From: Armillaria gallica | Taxonomy: Eukaryota; Basidiomycota; Agaricomycetes; Agaricales; Physalacriaceae | NCBI GenBank assembly: GCA_037576215.1 | Contig: JBANDB010000007.1 | Span: forward strand, 1,085,001 to 1,149,000 | Direction: 5' to 3' | DNA length: 64,000 nt | Shown here: piece by piece, positions 10,113 through 21,677 of the stretch | Position numbering within the stretch: the stretch's first letter is position 1 | Layout of the letters: every line of letters starts with the position of its first letter | The notes under the pieces: generated by a model | What the model was told of the DNA's origin: nothing | Seen by the model: the letters and a program-made list of their open reading frames with translations, nothing else | Databases searched by the model: none | Program-made: the position numbers and the translations under genes

Positions 10113-13100
10113 AATGTATTGCTATTCATGTTCTCATATGGCATCCTTTTTTATATGTTATAATATTATATTAACTATATTTTTGATGGCACGCTTTGTT
10201 GCGCTTTCCTTTCCTTTTTAGGATAGTGATGCGATCCAATTAAATTCCATAAAGTTTTACTGATACTATTGGGATTCGAACACATGTTTGGCATCGTAGT
10301 GTATAGTTTTCAAAATGATGATACTGCTAAAAATCTCCACGTGGGATCAGAGATCCGCAAAATCCTCCTCATCCAGCTCCTGCTCATCCTCCTCGTCTCA
10401 AATTCCGACATCCTCATCATCAGCATCCTCGTTGATGTCATCCTCATGATCCAGTTCATTTATCGGTGTATCCTTGAGAGCCATCGACCAGGTATCTCGA
10501 AACTTGACCGCTAGTTTATGCTGTAGGTCACTTTGTTTGAGAGCATAGGCTGCTAAGGCTTCAAGCAATGTGGCACCCACGTTCCGTGTGCTGCGTTGTT
10601 CCATCCACCACTCCCCTCGCCATTCCAAGAACCTCAAGGTCCTACGCATCTCCTCCCAAAGGAGTAAAACCTCCTTGCGTGCTCGATGCGCTCTTGCACG
10701 GCTACGGCACCATTCGGAACGTAGGACTTCATCGCTATTTTCATCAGCCCCATCCTCTAGGTTAATCTTCGTGGTCGTCCAGATCCAAGAAAGAGTACGC
10801 CAAGTTTGGCCCATCCCATCCCGTTTTTTGTGATCATCCTGGTACAAGTCAATACCATGCTCTACAGGTTCGGGGGTAGATCCTGGGCCCCAGCTATCTT
10901 CATTTGTTCCTCGGTGACCTGTTCCTCTGTGAAGGTGATCTGGATCCTGATAGGAACGTATATCGCTATCCTCAAGCTCACGCAGTGTCCTCTCCCAATC
11001 TCCAGGGCCGCTCAACTTCAGCTTCGCCTCCCTTGCTGTACGGTACTTGAGTGCTGCCGCTAGTGCCCATTCGTGAATGGCATCAATGCCCGCCTGCGAT
11101 CGTGTTCCATCTCGCTGGCCTCGCACATTCTTGTTCTTGTACTCAACCATCCGCATTTTTAGGCGCAAGACGTGGCGAACCGAATTCAATGCATCGTGGC
11201 ATTGGGCAGTGTGTAGACGCTCTTCCATGTCTGATAATGAGCCACATACTTGGCCCCTACGATCTGCTGGTAGGCTGGAGGGCAGCCATAGCTGGACTTC
11301 CTCAGCTAATGTTCCACCTGAGGGGTGATCTACCTCCTGGGTCTCGCTGACAAACTGCAAGAGCCCAGGCATGTAGGTCGCACGTAATTCTTCAAATTTT
11401 TTGATCTTCGCCTGGAGGAGACTTCGCTGTTCTGCAGTGTGGGCATCTTGGTGAGCTGTCGGATTGGCTTTGAGCTTCTTGATCTCTGAATGTAGTTTTC
11501 GTCTAAATAAGCCATCAGACCAAGTTTCCTAAAGGTACGGTACTCACTGTGACTCCTCGAGGACTAAACTGAAAACCATGGACGCCGAAGGACTCATGTC
11601 GTGAATCACCCTTCCTCCACTCCTCCTGCGAGCTTCCTCCTCCTCAGCCAGCTCTTTATGAACTTGGTCTTCGGTCAAATCTACGGAACTATATGAATAC
11701 CTGTAGATCCAAAGTGAATTGACCAGCCTACCATCGCTCAGAACACAGAAAGGGTTCAGTGTTGTCTTAGGAACCTTATCAGCCTCCCATGCCACACACA
11801 GATCATCCCATTCGCTGACCATATCTGGTGGCAAGCTTTGTGTGAACCCCCGATGTGCTTCTTCCTGCCAGTTTCGCTCTGTGAGAGCAACCTTGTACCA
11901 TTTCCAAAGTGTTAACCCTAATCACGATGAATACAGATCCCGGCGAGTTTGAAAAATGCTCACCCATGCAACAATATTTGACCCAATTCCAAAATCCAAG
12001 ATGGTCATCAATCAAGTCCTGCCATGTACCAGGTCCCGCAGTTTTGGTGGAATTTTCAAGGGCATTGTGACCCGCCCAGATCCTTTCGGGACATTCTCCA
12101 TCTGATAAACCAACACCTTCAGCAAGATTGAAGGAGAATTGTTCGTGTTCCTCCGCCTTATGGCCTGGTTCATGGAACTTCGGTACGAGTGGGGTTATTC
12201 TGATATTAGGATTGAACTGAAGCTCGGAAGGCCAGTGCGAGGTCATTCGTGTAAATATCGTCTTGATCCACTGGCAGGCGATATCATAACTAATGACGAC
12301 CCAAAGCAGGTCCGAGAATTGGTGGATGGCTGCTGCAGCGAGGGGGTCGACGTTGGCATATTTGTTGACCGAGAGTGAGTGCTCGACTTGATGGCGTAGC
12401 TATGACAGCGCACCTTTCGCCCTTGTTTGTATTTCTGACACATGTCAGTAGAACCATCTCACTTCTTCCACAGGAGACGGCAACCACACCGGTGTATCTG
12501 AGCCCCTTTGAAAACTTTGTATTTGACTTTGCCATGGCGGAAAACTCTACACAAGTACTAATCTGCAGCAACGTCAGTAACAGTGATCATAAAGGAAAGA
12601 AGTAAGAACCAACGTCTGCGTCCGTTGCTCAACTTCGAACGTAGTCCTCATAGGGCTCACGAGCAGTGAAGTACGACCAACCAATGCCAAGACCTGGGTC
12701 CCTCAAGTACGACGACACAATCTGGTTTTTAAGACAAAAGTTCGCGTCAATGCATATCAGTAAAAGGTACAAAAATCTAGCTCAGCAGGTTAATACCAAC
12801 AGACAGTCGTATTGTAACATTTATCCCTACTTCAAATGGGGGGGCGCTTGATCCCAGTCAGAAGGGAGGTTTAGTCCTGGCTGAGGGCAGGATGGACAGA
12901 GGACAGCTAGCTTGCCTGGCTTCGTACCCTCAGGTCCAGTGACATCATGTGCCCGGCCACCCCTCTTTAACAGCCACAGGTGTCGCCATTGAACAAGCAT
13001 ACACATCAGCGCTGCTTTACGAGAGGGCAGCGTATTCAACCCCGTATTGTCGGTCATCCTCTCCAAAGTGTGATAGAAATGATACGTAGATGTCTTGGAG

Positions 13101-13330
13101 ACAAGGGAAAGGAGGTGGAGCATTTCCAACAACCGAAATGTTGCACAAGTCCTCACCACCTGCTGGCTAGCCACCTATAGCTGCTACTTTAACAGATCAA
13201 ATAGTGTCAGTTGACACACACTGAAAAGACAATATGAGTGTCAGTTGAAAATATTCAATTTCTCAGGATTATATGGTAGATTAGTCAGCAGACCAACTCT
13301 TGACATCATGACATCATCAGAAAATCCCAG

Positions 13331-13428
13331 CAGACCCGGGAATTGAACCCAGGATCTTAAAAAGATTTATAATAATATCACATGACTTTTCCAAGCAGAC
13401 ATGCTAACCACTATACCATACTAGCATT
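13331..13428 (-). repeat. tRNA-like segment, palindrome A left arm
   Basis: On the minus strand it has box A-like TGGTATAGTGG (11 bases) and box B-like GGTTCAATTCC (one mismatch to the usual GGTTCGANTCC). It is the inverted partner of 15919-16019. Confidence 0.65.
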
Positions 13429-15918
13429 ATATATTTATGTAATCATCACTCTATATGACCTCCCTCTCTTAGATTTATAATATCCCAATTGGGCCCTCCC
13501 TTTGGTGCGCTTTGTTGCGCTTTTTTTTCCTTATTGGGTTGGTCAAATCGGCCCATCAATTGCACCTAGAATTAGCTCTCCCATGGCATTGATGGCATCA
13601 ATATCAGGCTATTTTCGGACAAAATTCGCATTTTGGCTCATTTTGGGCTTCCTCAGGCTACTGGGTGGGTCAGGGGATGGTACTAGTATATGCCTAAACA
13701 TAAATAGCATAAAAGCGAACCCTCTGGTGAGGTATGGGGGCCCTGGGGAGGGGGTAAAAAGGGTAAAATAGTGAAAAATAGCGGAAAATCACCGAAAATT
13801 CGCGTTTTGGGGGTACTACGTGCATCGGATCGCTTCGAAAACTTGACCAATGAATTCCTTGACCTTTAAAACCCCCAAACGGCCCCTCCACAGTACATGT
13901 GGCGCATTTTATGGCTAGGCATAATCGGGAAAATTGGCTTTTTATGGTACTGCGTACATTGGATAGCTCCGGGAATGCTACCAATCGATTTCTACACTAT
14001 ATAAACCCTAGAATACATCTTCATATGCTATATATGACCACCGGAATGCGATGAAAAATGGGGGATTGGGGGGGAAACACGGTTTATTTTGTTTTCTGGC
14101 CATCGCGTCGGTCTGGGGACATCACCAATCGATTCCTCGACCTTTAAAACCCCCAGGCGACTCTTGGTTACATTTATGGGGTCTCAGGAACGATGGCAAT
14201 AATGATGTAACAGTTTAGGAGGAGCACATAGGAAAACTCGCATTTCTGAGCTTCGGAAAACTTCGGAGTTGTTACCAATGGATTCCTTGACCTTGAAAAC
14301 CCCAGAACACCCCAGGAACACATTTAAAACCTTTGAAATCCGTGGTAAAAAAGGTGATAATGAAAATATGCGAAATACCATATATCTCGCATTTCTGAAT
14401 GTCGGAGAAGGTAATTCTGCTATAGAATACACGATATATATTGTATAATAGTGTGTACAAAAGATTAGGGTGATCAGAAATGTATTGGCAGAGATATAAG
14501 GAGATCTTTCTGAAAAAAGGAGGAGCACCCCCAGATTTCGAGTTTCTGGTCATCCCATGGCCTGGGGACTATCAGATTCGGATTCCTGGACCCAAAAAAC
14601 ATAAGACTCATCTATCATCCATGGGGCTCATTTTTACTAGTGCATGATCCTTGCAGACAACATAACTTTGTGCATAAATGAGAGCACACTCATTACTTCG
14701 GAGTTTTGATACATGAACCCCATGGATGATAGATGAGTCTTATGTTTTTTGGGTCCAGGAATCCGAATCTGATAGTCCCCAGGCCATGGGATGACCAGAA
14801 ACTCGAAATCTGGGGGGTGCTCCTCCTTTTTTTCAGAAAGATCTCCTTATATCTCTGCCAATACATTTCTGATCACCCTAATCTTTTGTACACACTATTA
14901 TACAATATATATCGTGTATTCTATAGCAGAATTACCTTCTCCGACATTCAGAAATGCGAGATATATGGTATTTCGCATATTTTCATTATCACCTTTTTTA
15001 CCACGGATTTCAAAGGTTTTAAATGTGTTCCTGGGGTGTTCTGGGGGTTTTCAAGGTCAAGGAATCCATTGGTAACAACTCCGAAGTTTTCCGAAGCTCA
15101 GAAATGCGAGTTTTCCTATGTGCTCCTCCTAAACTGTTACATCATTATTGCCATCGTTCCTGAGACCCCATAAATGTAACCAAGAGTCGCCTGGGGGTTT
15201 TAAAGGTCGAGGAATCGATTGGTGATGTCCCCAGACCGACGCGATGGCCAGAAAACAAAATAAACCGTGTTTCCCCCCCAATCCCCCATTTTTCATCGCA
15301 TTCCGGTGGTCATATATAGCATATGAAGATGTATTCTAGGGTTTATATAGTGTAGAAATCGATTGGTAGCATTCCCGGAGCTATCCAATGTACGCAGTAC
15401 CATAAAAAGCCAATTTTCCCGATTATGCCTAGCCATAAAATGCGCCACATGTACTGTGGAGGGGCCGTTTGGGGGTTTTAAAGGTCAAGGAATTCATTGG
15501 TCAAGTTTTCGAAGCGATCCGATGCACGTAGTACCCCCAAAACGCGAATTTCCGGTGATTTTCCGCTATTTTACACTATTTTACCCTTTTTACCCCCTCC
15601 CCAGGGCCCCCATACCTCACCAGAGGGTTCGCTTTTATGCTATTTATGTTTAGGCATATACTAGTACCATCCCCTGACCCACCCAGTAGCCGAGGAAGCC
15701 CAAAATGAGCCAAAATGCGAATTTTGTCCGAAACTAGCCTGATATTGATGCCATCAATGCCATGGGAGAGCTAATTCTAGGTGCAATTGATGGGCCGATT
15801 TGACCAACCCAATAAGGAAAAAAAAGCGCAACAAAGCGCACCAAAGGGAGGGCCCAATTGGGATATTATAAATCTAAGAGAGGGAGGTCATATAGAGTGA
15901 TGATTACATAAATATATA

Positions 15919-16019
15919 ATGCTAGTATGGTATAGTGGTTAGCATGTCTGCTTGGAAAAGTCATGTGATATTATTATAAATCTTTTTAAGATCCTGGGTT
16001 CAATTCCCGGGTCTGCCGG
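15919..16019 (+). repeat. tRNA-like segment, palindrome A right arm
   Basis: This is the plus-strand copy with TGGTATAGTGG, then gtcatgtgat and tttttaaga, then GGGTTCAATTCCCGGG, which can form a T-arm-like hairpin. The gap between the boxes is about 30 bases longer than in an intron-less tRNA. Confidence 0.65.
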
Positions 16020-18624
16020 GATTTTCTGATGATGTCATGATGTCAAGAGTTGGTCTGCTGACTAATCTACCATATAATCCTGAGAAATTGAATATTTTCA
16101 ACTGACACTCATATTGCAACCTTTTCAATGGCAACATCATGAATGTGTCAACTGACACTATTTAAACTTTGGTGGTTCAGCTGAAGAAATGCTAAAGACC
16201 TGTCCATTGCTTAGAGGGAAGTCAGCGCTGAACGGACAATGAGACACAACAGGACATGCAAACCAAATCATTGAGGAAGCAGTCTTTACAACGAATCTCT
16301 GGTTCCCCCTGAGCCCCCTCCTCAAGATTCCAGGCGATACAGTCAGGGCATTTCAGATTCTGGTGACTGTCGCCTTGTCTGTCGTGGCGAGTAATCTCGT
16401 CGAGATAAAGGGATCTGAACTGCTCCTTCCACACCAAATGAGGCCGTCTCTGTGTCAATTAGCCTTAGCATCCAAGCTGGTTTCACAGGACTTGCCACCC
16501 ACCGAAAGTTTCGACCTGCTTGACTGTTGAACTTCCGCAGCATTATCTTGGAAGATACTGCTTTCAAATACTTCTGAATTCATCTGGTCCTCGTAATCCC
16601 TCCCGTCCACGTCGAGTGAAAGCTCAGAGTCGTCAGGAGAGATCCATGTATTTCCAAGCGACCACCCTGCTTTGCCGTGTAAGGGCTGAGGCTGAGAGGA
16701 GGATACGTGTCCAAGCTGATCGGTGTGAGATGTCCGGAAGCGCACATTGCCATAGCCATCCTCATATTCTATGCGACGGTGGGTAGTTTCCGAGCGTTTA
16801 GGAGGACGACCATGCCTCATTGCGACAGCAGTGAATGTGATGAACGAGTGACGGAGTAACGTCTCGGCAGCATTTGCCACGTAGAACGTCGGTGTCAACC
16901 GGGCTCTCAAAATAACCGAAGAGCGCGCAGCAGACGGCGCGTGTGCACACTCAGGCTATTCATACTGAACACACAATTGGGATATATATCCACCACACCC
17001 AGATATATGTAAGTAAATAACATAGAAGTAAAAACGAGGCTTTAACCCAACATACTCTGCAGCACATACGTGACATCTCCCATAGCAAACTCCAGCTCCT
17101 TCCGCACCTCATTGTATCTAGCCCTCTCACAATGCGTGGTCTGAGGAAGAGCTTTCACCCCCACAGACCAGAAGAAAAGCGCCGCCATTACACTGACCAA
17201 ACCGTTCTTCCCCGAGTGTGTCTTCAAGCACCCCCAGTTAACGTCCGTTGATGGATGAATTTGGATAGGGCGACCGTCCGGTTCACGTTTGAGATCCTCG
17301 ATGCTATCCTCTGATCCATCCACACGATCTTCAGGCTGGAGATTCGCCCACCAGGCCCAGAAAGGCTCCTGAAACTTGGAGACTACATTGAGATTCACGT
17401 AAGTCGGTCGCCACTTCTGTGATCTTGCACAAGCAATCCACTGCCCTACGCACTCGGGACGCTCTTCAGCGGATAGCTTGTCGCTGCTGTCGAAATCATT
17501 TGTGAACTGGAATGCTACCCATGAATAGACGACTTGAGACCAGTCAGGTCCAAAACTACCCGACTTGAACATCTCAAGTGCCTTTATTGCCCAAGGAGGA
17601 GCATTGGAGGGGAAAACGATACTGGCAAGGAGGGGTACGGGGTCCTCAGCCCCCGCAGGCTCCTTCACGATGTTTTTGGGACCCTTCTTCTTCGGCATAT
17701 TATCACCTTGCCCATCAACCTTCCTTCATTTGGTAACAGCACCATCACAGGGATCATCCCCAGCCGGTCGCTTTTTGATACTCAATTGCCCCGTACGGAA
17801 CCCTAGTGCCGAGCCACCTTGCACCGTACGGGAGAGGCCCACTCTCGCGAATCGATTTGGCCTGCAGGTAAGGTTCAAAGTGCTGATCTGTACCGCGTTG
17901 GTGTCCTTCGTTGCTAGGGCTTTGCTTGAAATAAGCGAGATATCTGTATTTATGGAAGGCTGGGCGAGGTGTCCAGATGATGCAGTCAAATTGGAAGCGG
18001 CCTCAGACATAACGGGAGGAGACGCCAGCAGAGGCGGCGGAGAGATCAGAGGGGATGGCGGCTGTGAGACGGGTGGTGGTGTAGCAGGACGCGAGGGTGG
18101 GGGGGGTGAAGCACCGAGTGAGGGAGCGAGCAATGATGGTCGAGAAGCTGGTTGCATTTGTGCAGGCACTGTGGCTCCCGTCTTAACTACTGTCGCTGAT
18201 TTTGATGCCAGAAGTTGGGAAAGGGTTGGAAGACTGCTAGGCCTTCCGGTGTGTCCCGATGGCTTGGTTGCTTTGACAACGGCGGACTTGTTGCCTTTGG
18301 GAGGCTTGGTAGATGCAACTGTCGATGAAGAGGAAGTGGAGGGGGAAGAAGCCTTGGACCCGACAGTATTTGGCCCATCAACCTCATCTACAATGGCGGC
18401 CTCATACTCCTTCAACCCCAATCCCAACTCCTCCAGAGCCTCCAGACCTGCATCGTCGGGTAAGGCCATAGCTTGACAATCTTCAGGACCTGTATCATCA
18501 ATGACAGTCAGGATGAGTGGATAACAAAGTATTGAACTTACGGTAACACTTTTTTAAGAATCTGGCGTACATTGGTTCGACGATCTTGCGGTAAAGGATC
18601 CTCTCTGAGTCGACAAAGTTCTGC

Positions 18625-18632
18625 GCTCCAGG
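18625..18632 (+). other. Target-site duplication of palindrome B, left (GCTCCAGG)
   Basis: GCTCCAGG here and GCTCCGGG at 21670-21677 flank palindrome B with one difference, a transition. Removing the palindrome with one copy joins ...KTLGPGA to QNFVDSE... in one open frame, which supports these exact borders. Confidence 0.85.
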
Positions 18633-18800
18633 CACCTAATGCTGCTACTTTTCCCCTTGAAATAGTGTCAGTTGACAGTGGTAATTAAGGTATCAGGACT
18701 GTCAGTTGACACACCAGCCTATATAGGGTATTTTCGCAGTACTGCATGGTCTATTAGTCAGCACAGAAACCCAGACCAAATCATGTGATTATCAGAAAAT

Positions 18801-18903
18801 CCGGCAACTCTGGGAATTGAACTCAAGACCTTAAAAAGATTTACAATAATGTCACATGACATGGCCAAAGTGTGCATGCTAACCACTATATCATACTGGC
18901 ATT
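18801..18903 (-). repeat. tRNA-like segment, palindrome B left arm
   Basis: On the minus strand it has TGATATAGTGG (box A-like) and AGTTCAATTCC (box B-like). It is more degraded than in palindrome A and is the partner of 21402-21503. Confidence 0.55.
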
Positions 18904-21401
18904 ATATATTTATGTAATCATCTCCCTATATGGCCTCCCTTTCTGAGATTTATAATATTCCAATTGGGCCCTCCCTTTGGTGCGCTTTGGTGCGCTTTTT
19001 TTTTTCCGTATTGGGCTGGTCAAATTGGCCCATCAATTGCACCTAGAATTGGCTGTGCCATGGTATTGATGGCATCAATATCAGGCAATTTTTAGACAAA
19101 ATTCGCATTTTTGCCTATTTTGGGCTTCCTCAGGCTACTGGGTGGGTCAGGGGATGGTACTAGTATATGCATAAACATAAATAGCATAAAAGCGAACCCT
19201 CTGGTGAGGTATGGGGGCCCTGGGGAGGGGGTAAAAAGGGTAAAATAGTGAAAAATAGCGGAAAATCACCGAAAATTCGCGTTTTAGGGGTAATACGTGC
19301 GTCGGATCGCTTCAAAAACTTGACAAATGAATTCCCTGACCTTGAAAACCCCTAAACGGCCCCTCTACAGTACATGTGGCGCATTTTATGGCTAGGCATA
19401 ATCGGGAAAATTGGCTTTTTATGGTACTGCGTACATTGGATCACTCCGGAGATGTTACCAATCGATTTCTACACTATGAAAACCTTAGAATACATCTTCA
19501 TATGCTATATATAACTACCAGAATGCAATGAAAAATGGGGGATTGGGCGGGAAACACGGTTTATTTTGTTTTCTAGGCATCTCGTCAGTCTGGGGACATC
19601 ACCAATCGATTTCTCGACCTTGAAAACCCCCAAACAACTCTTGGGTACATTTATAGGGTCTCAGGAACGATGGAAATATTAATGTAACAGTTTAGGAGGA
19701 GCACATATGGAAACTCACATTTCTGAGCTTCGGAAAACTTCGTAGTTGTCGCCAATGGATTTCTTGACCTTGAAAACCCCCAGAACATCACAGGAACACA
19801 TTTAAAACCTTTGAAATCCGTGGTAAAAAAGGTGATAGTGAAAATATGCGAAATACCATATATCTCGCCTTTTTGAGTGTTGGGGATGGTAATTCTGGTA
19901 TAGAATACACGATATATATTGTATAATAGTGTGTACAAAAGCTTAGGATGATCCTACATGTATTGGCAGAGATATAAGGAGATCTTTCTGAAGAAAAGAA
20001 GGAGCACTTCCCAGATTTTGAGTTTCTGGTCATCCCATGGCCTGGAGACTATCAGATTCGGATTCCTGGACCCAAAAAACATAAGATTCATCTATCATCC
20101 CTGAGGGTCATTTTTACTAGTGCATAATCCATGCACACAGCATATTTTTGTGCATAACTGAGTGCACACTCATTACTTCGGAGTTTTAACACATAAACCC
20201 CATGGATGATTGGTGTTCCTACCATTTTTTGGGTCCAGGAATCCGAATCTGATAGTCTCCAGGCCATGGGATGACCAGAAACTCAAAATCTGGGAAGTGC
20301 TCCTTCTTTTCTTCAGAAAGATCTCCTTATATCTCTGCCAATACATGTAGGATCATCCTAAGCTTTTGTACACACTATTATACAATATATATCGTGTATT
20401 CTATACCAGAATTACCATCCCCAACACTCAAAAAGGCGAGATATATGGTATTTCGCATATTTTCACTATCACCTTTTTTACCACGGATTTCAAAGGTTTT
20501 AAATGTGTTCCTGTGATGTTCTGGGGGTTTTCAAGGTCAAGAAATCCATTGGCGACAACTACGAAGTTTTCCGAAGCTCAGAAATGTGAGTTTCCATATG
20601 TGCTCCTCCTAAACTGTTACATTAATATTTCCATCGTTCCTGAGACCCTATAAATGTACCCAAGAGTTGTTTGGGGGTTTTCAAGGTCGAGAAATCGATT
20701 GGTGATGTCCCCAGACTGACGAGATGCCTAGAAAACAAAATAAACCGTGTTTCCCGCCCAATCCCCCATTTTTCATTGCATTCTGGTAGTTATATATAGC
20801 ATATGAAGATGTATTCTAAGGTTTTCATAGTGTAGAAATCGATTGGTAACATCTCCGGAGTGATCCAATGTACGCAGTACCATAAAAAGCCAATTTTCCC
20901 GATTATGCCTAGCCATAAAATGCGCCACATGTACTGTAGAGGGGCCGTTTAGGGGTTTTCAAGGTCAGGGAATTCATTTGTCAAGTTTTTGAAGCGATCC
21001 GACGCACGTATTACCCCTAAAACGCGAATTTTCGGTGATTTTCCGCTATTTTTCACTATTTTACCCTTTTTACCCCCTCCCCAGGGCCCCCATACCTCAC
21101 CAGAGGGTTCGCTTTTATGCTATTTATGTTTATGCATATACTAGTACCATCCCCTGACCCACCCAGTAGCCTGAGGAAGCCCAAAATAGGCAAAAATGCG
21201 AATTTTGTCTAAAAATTGCCTGATATTGATGCCATCAATACCATGGCACAGCCAATTCTAGGTGCAATTGATGGGCCAATTTGACCAGCCCAATACGGAA
21301 AAAAAAAAGCGCACCAAAGCGCACCAAAGGGAGGGCCCAATTGGAATATTATAAATCTCAGAAAGGGAGGCCATATAGGGAGATGATTACATAAATATAT
21401 A

Positions 21402-21503
21402 ATGCCAGTATGATATAGTGGTTAGCATGCACACTTTGGCCATGTCATGTGACATTATTGTAAATCTTTTTAAGGTCTTGAGTTCAATTCCCAGAGTTGC
21501 CGG
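21402..21503 (+). repeat. tRNA-like segment, palindrome B right arm
   Basis: TGATATAGTGGTTAGC is followed by gtcatgtgac, tttttaaggtc and GAGTTCAATTCCCAG. It is the same layout as the other copies. Confidence 0.55.
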
Positions 21504-21669
21504 ATTTTCTGATAATCACATGATTTGGTCTGGGTTTCTGTGCTGACTAATAGACCATGCAGTACTGCGAAAATACCCTATATAGGCTGGTGTGTCAACT
21601 GACAGTCCTGATACATTAATTATCACTGTCAACTGACACATTTCAAGCAGAAATCTAGCAGCCCAGGCT

Positions 21670-21677
21670 GCTCCGGG
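21670..21677 (+). other. Target-site duplication of palindrome B, right (GCTCCGGG)
   Basis: It pairs with 18625-18632 at seven of eight positions. Confidence 0.85.

Larger units (their letters stand above)
9821..10260 (+). repeat. Left terminal inverted repeat of the KDZ element
   Basis: The outer part matches the right end in inverted orientation, including two TGTCAGTKGACA motifs (9852-9863 and 9886-9897), the ctatatag phrase and the tRNA-like segment. Further in, 'gcgctttgttgcgctttc' style sequence (near 10190) matches the arms of palindromes A and B. The homology to the palindromes fades near 10.25 kb, just before the transposase gene. Confidence 0.8.
13172..16190. mobile_element. Palindrome A: 3-kb foldback element with KDZ-type ends, inside the transposase gene
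   Basis: Two inverted arms of about 1.45 kb flank an asymmetric centre at about 14630-14715. The arms are close to identical: a 95-base stretch near 13720 differs from its partner near 15620 at two positions. The left end (CACCTATAGCTGCTACTTT) matches the KDZ right end and the left end of palindrome B. The right border is approximate. No 8-bp target repeat is evident. ORFs in the arms mirror one another and match nothing, so I read them as non-coding. The arms carry a tRNA-like segment each. Confidence 0.85.
10398..16910 (-). pseudogene. KDZ transposase with N-terminal CxC cysteine cluster, split by palindrome A
   Basis: Minus-strand pieces line up with the whole KDZ transposase family. The N-terminal basic/acidic region and CxC2-type cluster (CPDC ... 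RCKDCF ... CMSCC) lie at 16.9-16.2 kb. Palindrome A follows, then RTCATFRLLEMLHLL and YHFYHTLERMTDNTG (13.15-12.83 kb). The catalytic core has D in CIDANF (near 12.75 kb), D in SYDIACQW (near 12.28 kb) and E in DGECPERIW (near 12.10 kb), so the DDE triad is retained. The C-terminal part has ATYMPGLLQFVSETQEVD, the family hallmark RSEWCRSRARAHR and LLLWEEMRRTLRFLEW, ending at 10398. Lesions are a frameshift near 16.46 kb, stops just before palindrome A (TGA, TAA, TAG, TGA), a stop near 12.65 kb, and about 50 missing codons at the palindrome A site. Small introns are present, for example near 12.58 kb. Role: cut-and-paste transposition; inactive as it stands. Confidence 0.88.
18633..21669. mobile_element. 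Palindrome B: 3-kb foldback element with KDZ-type ends, inside the HMG-box gene
   Basis: It is 3,037 bp with arms near-identical to each other (an 81-residue ORF reads identically from 20033 downward and 20271 upward) around an asymmetric centre at about 20090-20220. The left end CACCTAATGCTGCTAC equals the KDZ right end. The right end (reverse complement AGCCTGGGCTGCTAGATTT) equals the KDZ left end. Eight-base repeats flank it. The arms are more alike to each other than to those of palindrome A, so the arms of each copy appear to have been homogenised or to have formed together. Confidence 0.9.

Noticed and set aside
13199..13230. Coding of the transposase up to AAATAG at the left end of palindrome A
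   Set aside because: I first read the sequence before AAATAG as transposase codons, but it matches the terminal sequence of palindrome B (CACCTA..GCTGCTACTTT), so the border is further out, near 13172.
14733..15173. ORFs in the arms of the palindromes (also 19651-20033 and 20271-20653)
   Set aside because: They occur as mirror images in both arms, differ in frame between A and B, and match no family. The homology is that of the repeat, not of a protein.
15919..16019. A functional tRNA gene
   Set aside because: Boxes A and B are good but acceptor and anticodon arms do not pair convincingly by eye and the spacing is long.
17565..18476. 303-codon plus-strand ORF
   Set aside because: It is antisense to the Pro/Ser-rich linker and C-terminal domain of the HMG-box gene, which match a recurrent family on the minus strand.
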